Positions 7,258-16,044 of a stretch of DNA of 50,145 nucleotides are shown here, piece by piece (position 1 is the first letter of the stretch; each line of letters starts with the position of its first letter). Below the pieces are notes generated by a model that worked only from the letters and a program-made list of their open reading frames with translations, was not told the origin of the DNA and did not search any database. This DNA is from JAISGQ01 sp045604965 (GTDB lineage Bacteria > Bacillota > Clostridia > Oscillospirales > Acutalibacteraceae): NCBI GenBank assembly GCA_045604965.1, contig JAZUPB010000031.1, forward strand, positions 1-50,145, written 5' to 3'. The position numbers and the translations under genes were made by a program.

Positions 7258-8142
7258 TCAATGAGCAAATCTATCTTCCGCAACAAGGCGCAGATGCTCT
7301 CCATACGGTGATTTTCCGTACATATCTGCGGACTTAAGAAGCTGTTCTTTATCTATCCATTTTGCATAGTAGGCAATTTCTTCCGGAGCTGAAATAACAA
7401 CTCCCTGTCGGTTCTGAACTGTCTGAACAAAGGTCGATGCCTCCATAAGACTGTCCATTGTGCCTGTATCAAGCCATGCAAAACCGCGTCCCAGTATCTG
7501 CACATTTAAGCTTCCATCCTCGAGATACAAACGGTTAAGATCAGTGATTTCAAGCTCATTTCTCCAGGACGGCTTAACCTTCTTTGCCATTTCAACAACC
7601 CTGTTGTCATAGAAATAAAGACCTGTTATACAGTAATTTGATTTTGGCTCTTTAGGCTTTTCCTCAACAGACAATACCTTTCCTTCTTTGTTGAATTCAA
7701 CAACGCCGAATCTTTCCGGGTCTTTTACATAATAACCGAAAATGGTTGCCTTTCCTTCTTCTGCATTTTTTACTGCCTGTTTGAGATTCTTACTGAACCA
7801 TCCGCCGTAAAAAATATTATCGCCCAATATCATTGCGCACATATCATCGCCAATAAATTCTTCTCCTATGAGAAACGCCTGTGCAAGGCCATCGGGAGAG
7901 GGCTGAACAGCATACGAAAGACTTATACCGAATTGACTTCCGTCTCCGAGAAGCTGTTCAAATCGGGGAGTATCAGTTGGTGTCGATATTATAAGGATAT
8001 CCTTTATCCCTGCAAGCATAAGTGTCGACAGCGGATAGTATATCATCGGCTTATCATATATCGGAAGCAGCTGCTTCGATGTTACCTTTGTAAGCGGATA
8101 AAGACGAGTTCCTGATCCTCCGGCTAGAATTATACCTTTCAT
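7258..8142 (-). CDS. rmlA: Glucose-1-phosphate thymidylyltransferase
   Basis: Joins glucose-1-phosphate and dTTP to make dTDP-glucose, the substrate of RmlB. The 294-residue length is typical. Motifs: GGSGTRLYPLT at residues 8-18, SKQLLPIYDKPMIYYPL after it, LGDNIFYG near 108, and the metal/sugar-binding LDTGTMDSL near 224. It lies 17 nt before rmlB and 15 nt after the aminotransferase on the same strand. Confidence 0.95.
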   Translation of the reverse strand: MKGIILAGGSGTRLYPLTKVTSKQLLPIYDKPMIYYPLSTLMLAGIKDILIISTPTDTPRFEQLLGDGSQFGISLSYAVQPSPDGLAQAFLIGEEFIGDDMCAMILGDNIFYGGWFSKNLKQAVKNAEEGKATIFGYYVKDPERFGVVEFNKEGKVLSVEEKPKEPKSNYCITGLYFYDNRVVEMAKKVKPSWRNELEITDLNRLYLEDGSLNVQILGRGFAWLDTGTMDSLMEASTFVQTVQNRQGVVISAPEEIAYYAKWIDKEQLLKSADMYGKSPYGEHLRLVAEDRFAH

Positions 8143-8157
8143 ATTGCTCCTCCGATC

Positions 8158-9261
8158 TTATTTTTTCAGTATTACATCGCATATTCTGTCAACATCCGCA
8201 ACGGAAAGATCTGCATAAAGCGGAAGCGTCAGGACCTGCTCACTTATACGTTTTGCCACGGGAGTAAGTTCAGGATTGTATTTCCCTTTATAACAGCCAA
8301 ATGAATTTGTAAGCGGATAGAAGTATTTTCTTGCATTTATATCGTTTTCAGCAAGTCTTGCACATACCTCATCACGGTTTTCACCGAATACAACAGGATC
8401 AAAAATCACAGGGAAATATGCATAGTTAGGCTTGACTCCCTCTTGTACCGGATTGAACTGAATGCCCTTTATTCCGCTTAGTCTCGCAATGTATCTTTCA
8501 ACGACTGTTTTACGCTTTGATATTTCTTCATCAACGTGACGAAGATTGCAAAGACCCATCGCTGCACAGAACTCATTCATCTTTGCATTTGTACCAATGC
8601 TGTCAACAGTATCGACTCCACTTATTCCAAAGTTCCTAATACGGGTTATCTCCTTGCCGAATTCTTCATCGGCAAAGCACAGGGCTCCGCCCTCCACTGA
8701 ATTGAAAACCTTCGTTGCGTGAAGACTGAAGCAGGATACATCTCCATACGAGCCAATGCCTTTTTCTTTGTATTTCACTCCAAAAGTATGAGCCGCATCG
8801 TAAACCACTTTTAGATTGTATTTTTTTGCTATTTTTTCAATCTCTTCAATATTGCATATGTTTCCGTAAACATGAACCGGTGCAATTGCACAGGTCTTTT
8901 CAGTTATAAGCTCTTCGAGCTTCTCAGTATCGATTGTAAATGTAATCGGATCAATATCACAGAAAACAGGTTCAAGTCCGTTTCTTACTATCGCCTGAGT
9001 TGTTGATGCAAATGTAAAAGGTGTAGTTATAACTTCACCTTTTAGTCCCAGTGCCTGAAATGTCAGTTCAAGTGCCATATGACCGTTTGTTACAAGGTCA
9101 ACATTTTCTACATCAAGATAGCTTTTCAGCTCTGCCTGAAGCTTCTGATGCTTCGGACCCATATTGGTCAGCCATCTGCTTTCCCATATATCTTTTATTT
9201 CTTCGATGTACTCTTCATAGCTCGGCATCGAAGAGCGTGTTACAAGAATTTTTTCTGCCAT
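8158..9261 (-). CDS. PLP-dependent nucleotide-sugar aminotransferase (DegT/DnrJ/EryC1/StrS family)
   Basis: Transfers an amino group from glutamate to a keto sugar. The 367-residue protein shows WLTNMGPKHQKLQAEL near the N-terminus, VTNGHMALELTFQAL near residue 58, VYDAAHTFGV near 153, and SLHATKVFNSVEGG near 180-193 with the PLP-binding Lys. As first gene of an operon with rmlA and rmlB, its substrate is most likely dTDP-4-keto-6-deoxyglucose, giving dTDP-4-amino-4,6-dideoxy-glucose or -galactose (VioA-like or similar). A 3-amino product would require an isomerase, which is not seen. Stereochemistry cannot be decided from sequence. The operon promoter is at 9348-9376. Confidence 0.88.
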   Translation of the reverse strand: MAEKILVTRSSMPSYEEYIEEIKDIWESRWLTNMGPKHQKLQAELKSYLDVENVDLVTNGHMALELTFQALGLKGEVITTPFTFASTTQAIVRNGLEPVFCDIDPITFTIDTEKLEELITEKTCAIAPVHVYGNICNIEEIEKIAKKYNLKVVYDAAHTFGVKYKEKGIGSYGDVSCFSLHATKVFNSVEGGALCFADEEFGKEITRIRNFGISGVDTVDSIGTNAKMNEFCAAMGLCNLRHVDEEISKRKTVVERYIARLSGIKGIQFNPVQEGVKPNYAYFPVIFDPVVFGENRDEVCARLAENDINARKYFYPLTNSFGCYKGKYNPELTPVAKRISEQVLTLPLYADLSVADVDRICDVILKK

Positions 9262-9347
9262 TTTTGACCGTCCCTTTGTTATGTGCGCCCCTCACGGGGT
9301 TTTACGTGCATTATGTGAAAAAATATTAACATTTAAGTCGCCATCTT

Positions 9348-9376
9348 AGTATAACATAACTTTCCTTTGTATTCAA
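9348..9376 (-). promoter_or_regulatory. SigmaA promoter of the dTDP-aminosugar operon
   Basis: TTGAAT, 17-bp spacer, TATACT on the minus strand. It leaves a ~80-nt leader that contains a small CCCC-GTGA-GGGG hairpin. Confidence 0.7.
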
Positions 9377-9406
9377 TGCTTAGTAATAAAAAAGCAAATT
9401 GTGCAG

Positions 9407-9446
9407 AAAAAAGGAAAAGCTTTTGAAACAAAAGCTTTTCCTTTTT
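9407..9446 (-). terminator. Terminator of the phage-tail-like gene
   Basis: An 18-bp stem AAAAAGGAAAAGCTTTTG with complement and 3-nt loop; read on the minus strand it ends in a T tract. Confidence 0.8.
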
Positions 9447-9453
9447 CGTTATT

Positions 9454-12096
9454 TTATTTCCACAAAGCTATGTTTTTCAGTTGATTCCAAACGTAGTCGG
9501 CAAGTATTTTTGCTCCATCTTCAGACAGTTTTGTATCTTCAATGAAATTATCACTGTTCAAACGCGCACACCCAAGTCCGGAGTATTCTCCCATTGGAAT
9601 ATATGGCACGCCATTGATGGCGCACACTTTACGAATGGCCTCAAACTGATCAAATTTGGTGTGATTGTCTGAGCCAAACTTTGTTTCCGGTGAGTATACT
9701 TTCAGTGATCCTGATTCAGTACAGCCGATCTGCGGAGAAGAAATCACAGCAATCTGAGCATCGGTGTTATTCTGAAGATAACGTATGCAATTGTTCAGCA
9801 CACCGCAGAATGTGCTATTTCCTGTGTCGTAAATTGTACCGAGTACTGCATTATCATCAGAAAATCCCACCTCAAGCGTTATAAGATCCGCCTCAGGCTT
9901 TCCGTCGGTAATATTCATAATAGCATTTTTTACCTTCTGATCACTTACAAGACCTCCCGCAACGCCTTTATTTACAAGTTTGAGCCCCGAAAGTCCTGCA
10001 ACGGATGAAGCGTAACCGTTTGTCTCGTCAGCAGTTAAACTTGTGCCGTATGCATACCAGGTTTTTCCGAGCCAATGACTTCCTTCGCGGATATTATGCA
10101 GATTTTTAGCGACGATATCGGATGTTGGATTATCAACTGCATAAACTGCAGTCATATCTGCATTGGAATCAGTTATGATATTTGTTATCGGAGTATGCAT
10201 GTGCATTGTTTTATATGCTGCGGCAGCTTCTCCTGAGAGAGGAATTTCAACAGGAGGGATCTTAAAAATACAAGTAATAGGGTTTTCAGAAAGTTCGGAA
10301 ATCCAATCATTAATCGAATCTGCAGAACAGTAATTGCTGTCATATATATGTACAGTACCGTTTACTGCAACAGATATGCCTGTGTTTTTGCCATATGTGC
10401 CTTTGTTTCCAGCTGCAACTACACTGTACGTGTCGCACATAGCCTCTGATGGTAATGTAGTATCAGCATTTCCGATTATCTTATTTTTAAGAATTTCTGT
10501 GCTCATTCTATATATCGAATCTTGCGATGTATTATTTGTCACAAAGGGCGTCCAAGTTTCAGAACCATTGAAAATAACCTTCATTGTTCTCTTGGTATAA
10601 ACACCTCGTTCAAAATCCACTTCGTCACATATCCATTGCTGTCCATTTGCATCAATATAATTTCCGTCTGACTCGACAGGGATTCCAGAAAAATTGTCAG
10701 GAACAGACAGCCTTATGTTCTGAGGCTCTTTTCCCATCTCAAATTCATTTGGTTGAGCACTGTATGTAAGCATCGGATAAATCGTTTCGCTGATAGCAGT
10801 TCCTATTTCCAGTGTATTCAGTATACGAACAGCAATTTTAAACAGTTCACCATCTGTATTATTATCAAAAACTCTTCCATTTCCGTTGTCCTGACCAAAG
10901 TTTTCAGATAACTGGCCTTTTCCGATGCGCAGATTTGCATTGCTGCTTCCTCCGCTTATTCTAAACCTACCTTTAGGAAGTCTCAATGTACACAAGGTAA
11001 TAAAGAATTCCTTTTCAGTAGTATTTCCTGAAAGCGTTACGCCTCCATTCTTAATTGAATAATCTATACCATTTAGGGTATCTTCCTTATCCTGCATATA
11101 AATCAGGTTTCTGCCATAAACGTTTACATTTATTTCTCCGCGGTCACCTGAACTGACAAGTGAAGATAACTTATTGTTTTCTGAGGATTCGGCTATGGTT
11201 TTTCCATATAATTTAAGTGAGTACAGCCGATTTTCGGAGGCATCGGAAAGCAAAAAACTTTTTCCTGTTACTGATCTTAAAAGTCTGTCATATACAGGAA
11301 TATTCACCTCAACAGATTTTGATCCGTCGTATTCTGCATCTGCTCCGCCCGTAAATTTTACTGACTGAGGATTATGCAGTGATGTTGGAATATCTACGGC
11401 AAGTGCTTTGGAATCGAGCTGTTTCTGGATGTTAGAGCTTACGCCGTCCAGCATATTAAGTTCTGTTTCTGTTATACGTTCAGAGGCTGCTATTTTTCCG
11501 TATTTATCAGTAATAACAGCTCGATTTACTGTAAGGTTATTATTCACAACATTTGAAACAGCACCCGTTACAGTATTCTGCTTTTTGCTAAGAGCCTCAG
11601 TTATTACTTTGTTTTTTACAGGATTTTCCGACTCAGATGAAAGCGCAGAATCCATTGTAACTACCATTCTGTTCTCATCAAATGAAATTCCGCTCAGCTG
11701 TTCAAGGACATCTATTCGTCTGAGTATCTGGGAGTATATATCAGGTGTCGGGTCGGAAACTGCAGTAGCTTCTGTGATTGCACCCTTTTTTACAGTATAC
11801 CCAATAACATCTGATGTTCGTACCGTGTCACCGTTTATACCGATTATTCCGAAATAAAATATTCCTGCCTCGGAAGTAACTTCCCTGGGAATAATGCAGG
11901 AATCATTTTCGATAATAACGTGATATACGTCTTCTTCGCTGCGGTAAAACACTGCTGTTTTACAAAAATCATCCCATTCTGAGGAGAAATCAATTGTAAG
12001 CAAATCTTCATTGATTCCACCGCTGGCTATTTTGGGAGTATTCAAAAGACTCAGTGTCTGGTCGCAGCACAAAACTGACAATTTAGTGTGATTCAT
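9454..12096 (-). CDS. Orphan phage baseplate/tail-fibre-like protein: BppU N-domain plus degenerate SGNH hydrolase
   Basis: An 880-residue protein starting at the ATG at 12096, 4 nt after AAAGGAGAG (an in-frame ATG at 12180 lies before that site). Residues ~1-125 resemble the BppU N-terminal domain of Firmicute phage baseplates. Then come phage tail signatures NPVKNKVITEAL (~165) and ELNMLDGVSSNIQKQL (~225), and a carbohydrate-binding-like middle. From residue ~672 an SGNH/GDSL esterase fold follows. Ser is kept in GTSL (~686), but the block III Asn is Ser (GFSDDN) and the block V catalytic His is missing (EDTKLSEDG), so it may be inactive. No other phage gene is nearby. It has its own promoter with an embedded LexA-like box. 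Confidence 0.8.
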   Translation of the reverse strand: MNHTKLSVLCCDQTLSLLNTPKIASGGINEDLLTIDFSSEWDDFCKTAVFYRSEEDVYHVIIENDSCIIPREVTSEAGIFYFGIIGINGDTVRTSDVIGYTVKKGAITEATAVSDPTPDIYSQILRRIDVLEQLSGISFDENRMVVTMDSALSSESENPVKNKVITEALSKKQNTVTGAVSNVVNNNLTVNRAVITDKYGKIAASERITETELNMLDGVSSNIQKQLDSKALAVDIPTSLHNPQSVKFTGGADAEYDGSKSVEVNIPVYDRLLRSVTGKSFLLSDASENRLYSLKLYGKTIAESSENNKLSSLVSSGDRGEINVNVYGRNLIYMQDKEDTLNGIDYSIKNGGVTLSGNTTEKEFFITLCTLRLPKGRFRISGGSSNANLRIGKGQLSENFGQDNGNGRVFDNNTDGELFKIAVRILNTLEIGTAISETIYPMLTYSAQPNEFEMGKEPQNIRLSVPDNFSGIPVESDGNYIDANGQQWICDEVDFERGVYTKRTMKVIFNGSETWTPFVTNNTSQDSIYRMSTEILKNKIIGNADTTLPSEAMCDTYSVVAAGNKGTYGKNTGISVAVNGTVHIYDSNYCSADSINDWISELSENPITCIFKIPPVEIPLSGEAAAAYKTMHMHTPITNIITDSNADMTAVYAVDNPTSDIVAKNLHNIREGSHWLGKTWYAYGTSLTADETNGYASSVAGLSGLKLVNKGVAGGLVSDQKVKNAIMNITDGKPEADLITLEVGFSDDNAVLGTIYDTGNSTFCGVLNNCIRYLQNNTDAQIAVISSPQIGCTESGSLKVYSPETKFGSDNHTKFDQFEAIRKVCAINGVPYIPMGEYSGLGCARLNSDNFIEDTKLSEDGAKILADYVWNQLKNIALWK

Positions 12097-12168
12097 CGTT
12101 CTCTCCTTTTTGTTTATGTATACATAACAATGCAGAATATCAGAGAGCGGTTTGACATCTGCAGCACA

Positions 12169-12197
12169 ATAATAGAACATATGTTCATTAAAGTCAA
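12169..12197 (-). promoter_or_regulatory. SigmaA promoter of the phage-tail-like gene
   Basis: TTGACT, 17-bp spacer, TATTAT on the minus strand, about 65 bp before the start codon. The spacer contains a 12-bp perfect palindrome (next entry). Confidence 0.7.
12175..12186. promoter_or_regulatory. LexA (SOS) box candidate
   Basis: GAACATATGTTC, a perfect palindrome that fits the Gram-positive LexA/DinR core GAAC-N4-GTTC with all eight fixed bases, lying between the -35 and -10 where bound LexA would block RNA polymerase. Confidence 0.6.
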
Positions 12198-12360
12198 TAT
12201 AGTTATCTGATTATTTACAAAATATTGATATTTACGTCCCATTAACGACGATCAGCTGTTTTTATTTTAAAAAGCTAATTTTTAAAATAGACTAAATAAT
12301 ATTTCGGTGCTATATTAGAATTATCAGGTTCTGTATTATTTCGAAAGCGGTGTATTAGCT

Positions 12361-13536
12361 ATGATAAGCCTTCTTCTCCCCATCATTTATCTGTCTTTCA
12401 TAAGTCTTGGACTTCCCGATTCTCTGCTTGGCTCTGCGTGGCCGAGTATGTATCAATCATTTGGCTCTCAGCTTTCGTCAGCAGGTGTTGTCGCTATGCT
12501 GATATCCTTCTGCACAGTCATATCCAGCCTTTTCTGCGACAGGCTTGTCAGGAAACTCGGCACCGGTGTTCTTACTGCTCTCAGTGTTGGAACAACCGCA
12601 ATTGCACTGATTGGCTTCTCTTTTTCATCAAAGCTGTGGATGCTTTGTCTTTGGGGAATCCCGTACGGTCTTGGTGCCGGTTCGGTTGATGCTGCACTTA
12701 ACAATTATGTGGCACTGCATTATAAAGCCAAGCATATGAGCTGGCTTCACTGCTTCTGGGGTCTGGGTGCTTCTATCGGTCCGTACATAATGGGTATGTG
12801 TCTTACAAATGATTTTGGCTGGCATAACGGATACAGAATAATATCAATACTGCAGATCGCTCTGACCATAGCCCTTGTTCTTTCGCTTCCATTATGGAAA
12901 AAACAGGACAGTACTGTCAAAAAAGAAGCTGTTTCTTCTAAACCTGTAAAATATACGGAAATAATAAAGCTTCCCGGTGCGTGGCAGGTACTGCTCGCCT
13001 TTTTCTGCTATTGCTCCCTCGAACAGCTTGCAGGACTTTGGGGCGCCAGCTTTATGATTTACGCCAAAGGTGTAAACGAAGAAACAGCAGCTTCACTTAT
13101 CTCGCTCTATTTCGCAGGTATAACTCTTGGACGTGTTTTAAGCGGCTTCCTAACTATGAAATTTTCCGACAGACAGCTTATTCTCTTTGGCGAGATACTT
13201 ATTTTTGCAGGAATCGCAACAATCGCTTTTGCACCGAATACGGTTATTCTGTGCATTGGTTTCTGCCTTGTGGGCACAGGCTGCGCACCGATTTATCCAA
13301 GCGTTATTCATCAGACACCCGAACGCTTCGGCAGCAATGTATCTCAGGCTATGATTTCTCTGCAGATGGCAAGCGCTTACGTTGGAACTACTTTGTCCCC
13401 GGCTATGACAGGCTTTCTGATGGAAAATATCAATATGTATCTTTTCCCGATTATGGCACTACTTTTTGCCGCATTAATGTTCCTTATGACAGAAATGGCG
13501 AATTCATCGGATAAAAAAAGAGTCGCACGCGCGTGA
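12361..13536 (+). CDS. Major facilitator superfamily transporter, substrate unknown
   Basis: A 391-residue protein with about 12 hydrophobic helices and a short central cytoplasmic loop rich in Lys (residues ~180-200). The first helix motif LPDSLLGSAWPSM, the loop 2-3 motif DRLVRKLGTGVLTA, and the sequence WLHCFWGLGASIGPYIMG resemble the FucP-like sugar permease branch. No neighbouring catabolic gene points to a substrate. The upstream ribosome site is weak (GAAAGCGGTG), and only a poor TATATT -10 near 12311 was seen. It stands alone between the phage-like gene on the opposite strand and pcrA. Confidence 0.85.
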   Translation: MISLLLPIIYLSFISLGLPDSLLGSAWPSMYQSFGSQLSSAGVVAMLISFCTVISSLFCDRLVRKLGTGVLTALSVGTTAIALIGFSFSSKLWMLCLWGIPYGLGAGSVDAALNNYVALHYKAKHMSWLHCFWGLGASIGPYIMGMCLTNDFGWHNGYRIISILQIALTIALVLSLPLWKKQDSTVKKEAVSSKPVKYTEIIKLPGAWQVLLAFFCYCSLEQLAGLWGASFMIYAKGVNEETAASLISLYFAGITLGRVLSGFLTMKFSDRQLILFGEILIFAGIATIAFAPNTVILCIGFCLVGTGCAPIYPSVIHQTPERFGSNVSQAMISLQMASAYVGTTLSPAMTGFLMENINMYLFPIMALLFAALMFLMTEMANSSDKKRVARA

Positions 13537-13582
13537 TGTACAATTAATGTCCCATATCGTGATCTCGCACTAAAAAAACATC

Positions 13583-13611
13583 TTGAATAGCAAACAAATA
13601 TTCGTTATAAT
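13583..13611 (+). promoter_or_regulatory. SigmaA promoter of the PcrA/UvrD helicase
   Basis: TTGAAT, 17-bp spacer, TATAAT. The spacer holds a LexA-like sequence. Predicted transcription start ~13618, about 27 nt before the ATG. Confidence 0.75.
13591..13604. promoter_or_regulatory. Imperfect LexA-like box in the helicase promoter
   Basis: CAAACAAATATTCG agrees with CGAACRNRYGTTCG except for G-to-A at positions 2 and 10, and sits between -35 and -10, as does the better box at 12175. Confidence 0.35.
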
Positions 13612-13642
13612 TCCTTCGTAAAGAAATTTACGGAGGAATTAT
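13607..13642. repeat. 16-bp inverted repeat spanning the -10, start site and ribosome site of the helicase
   Basis: ATAATTCCTTCGTAAA, GAAA loop, then TTTACGGAGGAATTAT: 15 of 16 pairs are Watson-Crick, and one is a T-G pair. The right arm contains the GGAGG ribosome site. Because the predicted transcript begins inside the left arm, a DNA operator is likelier than a full RNA hairpin. Confidence 0.6.
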
Positions 13643-13644
13643 TT

Positions 13645-15789
13645 ATGTCTCGGATATTGGAAGGGCTAAACGAACAACAGCTTGCTGCAGTTACCGCAAC
13701 CGAAGGATATATACGCATAATCGCAGGTGCAGGATCGGGCAAAACACGAACACTTACTCGCAGATATGCATACATTGCCGATGAGCTTGGAATATCAACC
13801 GCAAATATTCTTTGCCTTACATTCACAAACAAAGCTGCTGCGGAAATGAAAAAACGTATCCGACAGATGATTGGCGACAGTGACACCGGCCTCATCGGTA
13901 CATTTCACAGCTTTTGCCGTCGTATGCTCTCCGAGGATATTCATACTGTCGGTTATCCATCGAATTTTATGGTTATGGACAGAGAAGATCAGAAGCTTAT
14001 GCTCAGACAGGTAATGGAGAATATGGGGCTCTCTCTTCAGGACTATAAGATTAGCAGCATAGTAAACGACATTATAGGTCCCAAAAAAGGTGCGTCACTC
14101 AATTACGTGGCACTTATGTCCAATACTGACGGCTCCGCTCTGCAGAATGCCATCGTTTCTGCATCCAGTGAGCGTGATGAGATATTCTACCGATATCTTC
14201 TTGAACAGCGCAAATGTTTCGCCCTTGATTTTGACGATCTGATTTATTTTGCTCTTTATATCCTCGGTATATCACAGGAAATATGCGATAAATGGCAAAA
14301 ACGGCTCCAATACATAATGGTTGATGAGTTTCAGGACGTTGATGATGCGGAATACGCACTTGTAAAAAGACTGTCTGCCTATCATAAAAATCTTTTTATT
14401 GTCGGAGATCCAGATCAGACAATATACACCTGGCGCGGTGCAAATGTGGCAAATATTCTTGATTTCGACAAGATATTCCCAAATGTCACTACAATTATGC
14501 TGACTAAAAATTACCGTTCATCTCCTCAGATAGTTGCCGCTTCGAATTCTCTTATATCAAAGAACAGGTATCGTATGGAAAAGGAGCTTACGGCAGTACG
14601 CCCGACAGGGGCTATTGCGGTATTCAATCACACCGGCAGTGAACGGGATGAGGCGGTATTTATTGCAAATGAGATATCCAAACACATTGAAAAAGGTGTG
14701 TCGCCCCACAATATCGCCGTACTGTACAGAGCTCATTATCTGTCACGCGAGGTTGAAGAACAGCTCTTAAAAAACGATATAAAATACCGTATCTACGGCG
14801 GCGTTGGATTCTACGAACGTATGGAAATAAAGGATGTTCTGTCTTATCTTAGAATGATATGTACAGGCGATGACCTCTCCTTTGCCAGAGTGATCAATAC
14901 TCCGCGCCGCGGTATTTCCAAAACAAAGCTCGGACAGTTGAAAGAATTTGCAGAGCAGAATCATATAACCCTTTATGAAGCTCTTTGCAGATGTGTTGAC
15001 GAAGATTCTCCCATTGTCTCAAGAACCCGTGCTGCAAAATTTATTGAGCTGATATCCACACTTCGCGAAGGTTATGAGGAACGATCCATATCGTCTCTTC
15101 TGGAAGAGGTTCTTTCTCTAAGCGGATACGAGCAGATGCTCCGTTCTGACGGCGACAGCGAACGACTTGATAATCTTGCTGAGCTCAAACAGTCAATCGC
15201 GCAGTATGAGCGTGATGAAGGTGAGCTCATGAGCCTGTACGATTATCTCTCTCACGTAACTCTTATGACTTCGGGGGATGATCCCGATTCTACAGAGGCT
15301 GTAAGGCTTATGACTATTCACGCAGCAAAAGGTCTGGAATTTCCCGTTGTTTTTCTCTGCGGTCTTTCTGAAGGGGTTTTTCCCAGCCGCAAAACCAACA
15401 CAAGAGATAAAATGGAAGAAGAGCGCAGGCTTGCTTATGTGGCTATGACCAGAGCTGAGAGCGTTCTTTATCTTACCGATTCCGAAGGAATGGGCCTCGA
15501 TTCAAATATGAAATACCCATCGCGTTTTATCTTTGACATCGAGCGTGACCTGCTCCAGTACACCGTTGAGCTAAGTGAAGAGCTTATTGATATTGCAAAA
15601 AGTCACATAACCCTGGACGAACGCAAACTTGACATAATTCTTTTATCTGTGGGAACGGAGATATGTCATCCCACTCTTGGCAGTGGCAAAATAATTGCAG
15701 TTGATGCATCAAACAGCTGTTATATTGTTCGTTTCGATTCAGGTATAGAACGCAATATTTCCTTTACTGCAGGTTTTCTCAATAAATAG
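13645..15789 (+). CDS. pcrA: PcrA/UvrD-type superfamily 1 DNA helicase
   Basis: A 3'-5' ATP-dependent helicase used in excision repair, replication fork clearing and removal of stalled RNA polymerase. The 714 residues carry all motifs: Q motif LNEQQLAAV (8-16), Walker A GAGSGKT (27-33), GTFHSFCRR, VDEFQDVDD, VGDPDQTIYTWRGAN, KNYRSSP, TIHAAKGLEFPVVF, and RLAYVAMTRA. The C-terminal ~55 residues (VGTEICHPTLGSGKII...) look like the Tudor-like RNA polymerase binding domain. ACGGAGGA lies 7 nt before the ATG. The LexA-like box suggests SOS control. A second UvrD paralogue elsewhere is possible, so the symbol is tentative between pcrA and uvrD. Confidence 0.93.
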   Translation: MSRILEGLNEQQLAAVTATEGYIRIIAGAGSGKTRTLTRRYAYIADELGISTANILCLTFTNKAAAEMKKRIRQMIGDSDTGLIGTFHSFCRRMLSEDIHTVGYPSNFMVMDREDQKLMLRQVMENMGLSLQDYKISSIVNDIIGPKKGASLNYVALMSNTDGSALQNAIVSASSERDEIFYRYLLEQRKCFALDFDDLIYFALYILGISQEICDKWQKRLQYIMVDEFQDVDDAEYALVKRLSAYHKNLFIVGDPDQTIYTWRGANVANILDFDKIFPNVTTIMLTKNYRSSPQIVAASNSLISKNRYRMEKELTAVRPTGAIAVFNHTGSERDEAVFIANEISKHIEKGVSPHNIAVLYRAHYLSREVEEQLLKNDIKYRIYGGVGFYERMEIKDVLSYLRMICTGDDLSFARVINTPRRGISKTKLGQLKEFAEQNHITLYEALCRCVDEDSPIVSRTRAAKFIELISTLREGYEERSISSLLEEVLSLSGYEQMLRSDGDSERLDNLAELKQSIAQYERDEGELMSLYDYLSHVTLMTSGDDPDSTEAVRLMTIHAAKGLEFPVVFLCGLSEGVFPSRKTNTRDKMEEERRLAYVAMTRAESVLYLTDSEGMGLDSNMKYPSRFIFDIERDLLQYTVELSEELIDIAKSHITLDERKLDIILLSVGTEICHPTLGSGKIIAVDASNSCYIVRFDSGIERNISFTAGFLNK

Positions 15790-15790
15790 A

Positions 15791-15824
15791 AAAAAGGCTG
15801 TATCTGTGAGATACAGCCTTTTTG
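15791..15824 (+). terminator. Intrinsic terminator after the helicase
   Basis: A 15-bp stem AAAAAGGCTGTATCT with complement, GTG loop, ending in five to six T. Confidence 0.85.
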
Positions 15825-15964
15825 AAAAATTTGCGTTATTTCATTTGTTTTAATTATAGTTTGATAAAATGATTCGACCAAAAAATATTTTGCTCTATTT
15901 TTTATTTCTTTCTGCTTTGTTTTTGGTTATATGACATAATATATGTGAACAATCTTATATTTTG

Positions 15965-15993
15965 TTTACTACGATCAAAATTTATGGTATACT
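15965..15993 (+). promoter_or_regulatory. Probable promoter of the LCP gene
   Basis: TTTACT, 17-bp spacer, TATACT, ~50 bp before the gene. The rest of the gap 15825-16044 is AT-rich with nothing else recognisable. Confidence 0.5.
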
Positions 15994-16044
15994 ACTTCAC
16001 CGGAGAAGTATATTTAATCTCAGATTTGACATAATATTCTTTTT

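Noticed and set aside
13607..13642. RNA hairpin hiding the helicase ribosome site
   Set aside because: With the predicted start near 13618 most of the left arm would not be transcribed; only a 5-bp stem would remain. Kept as a DNA palindrome instead.
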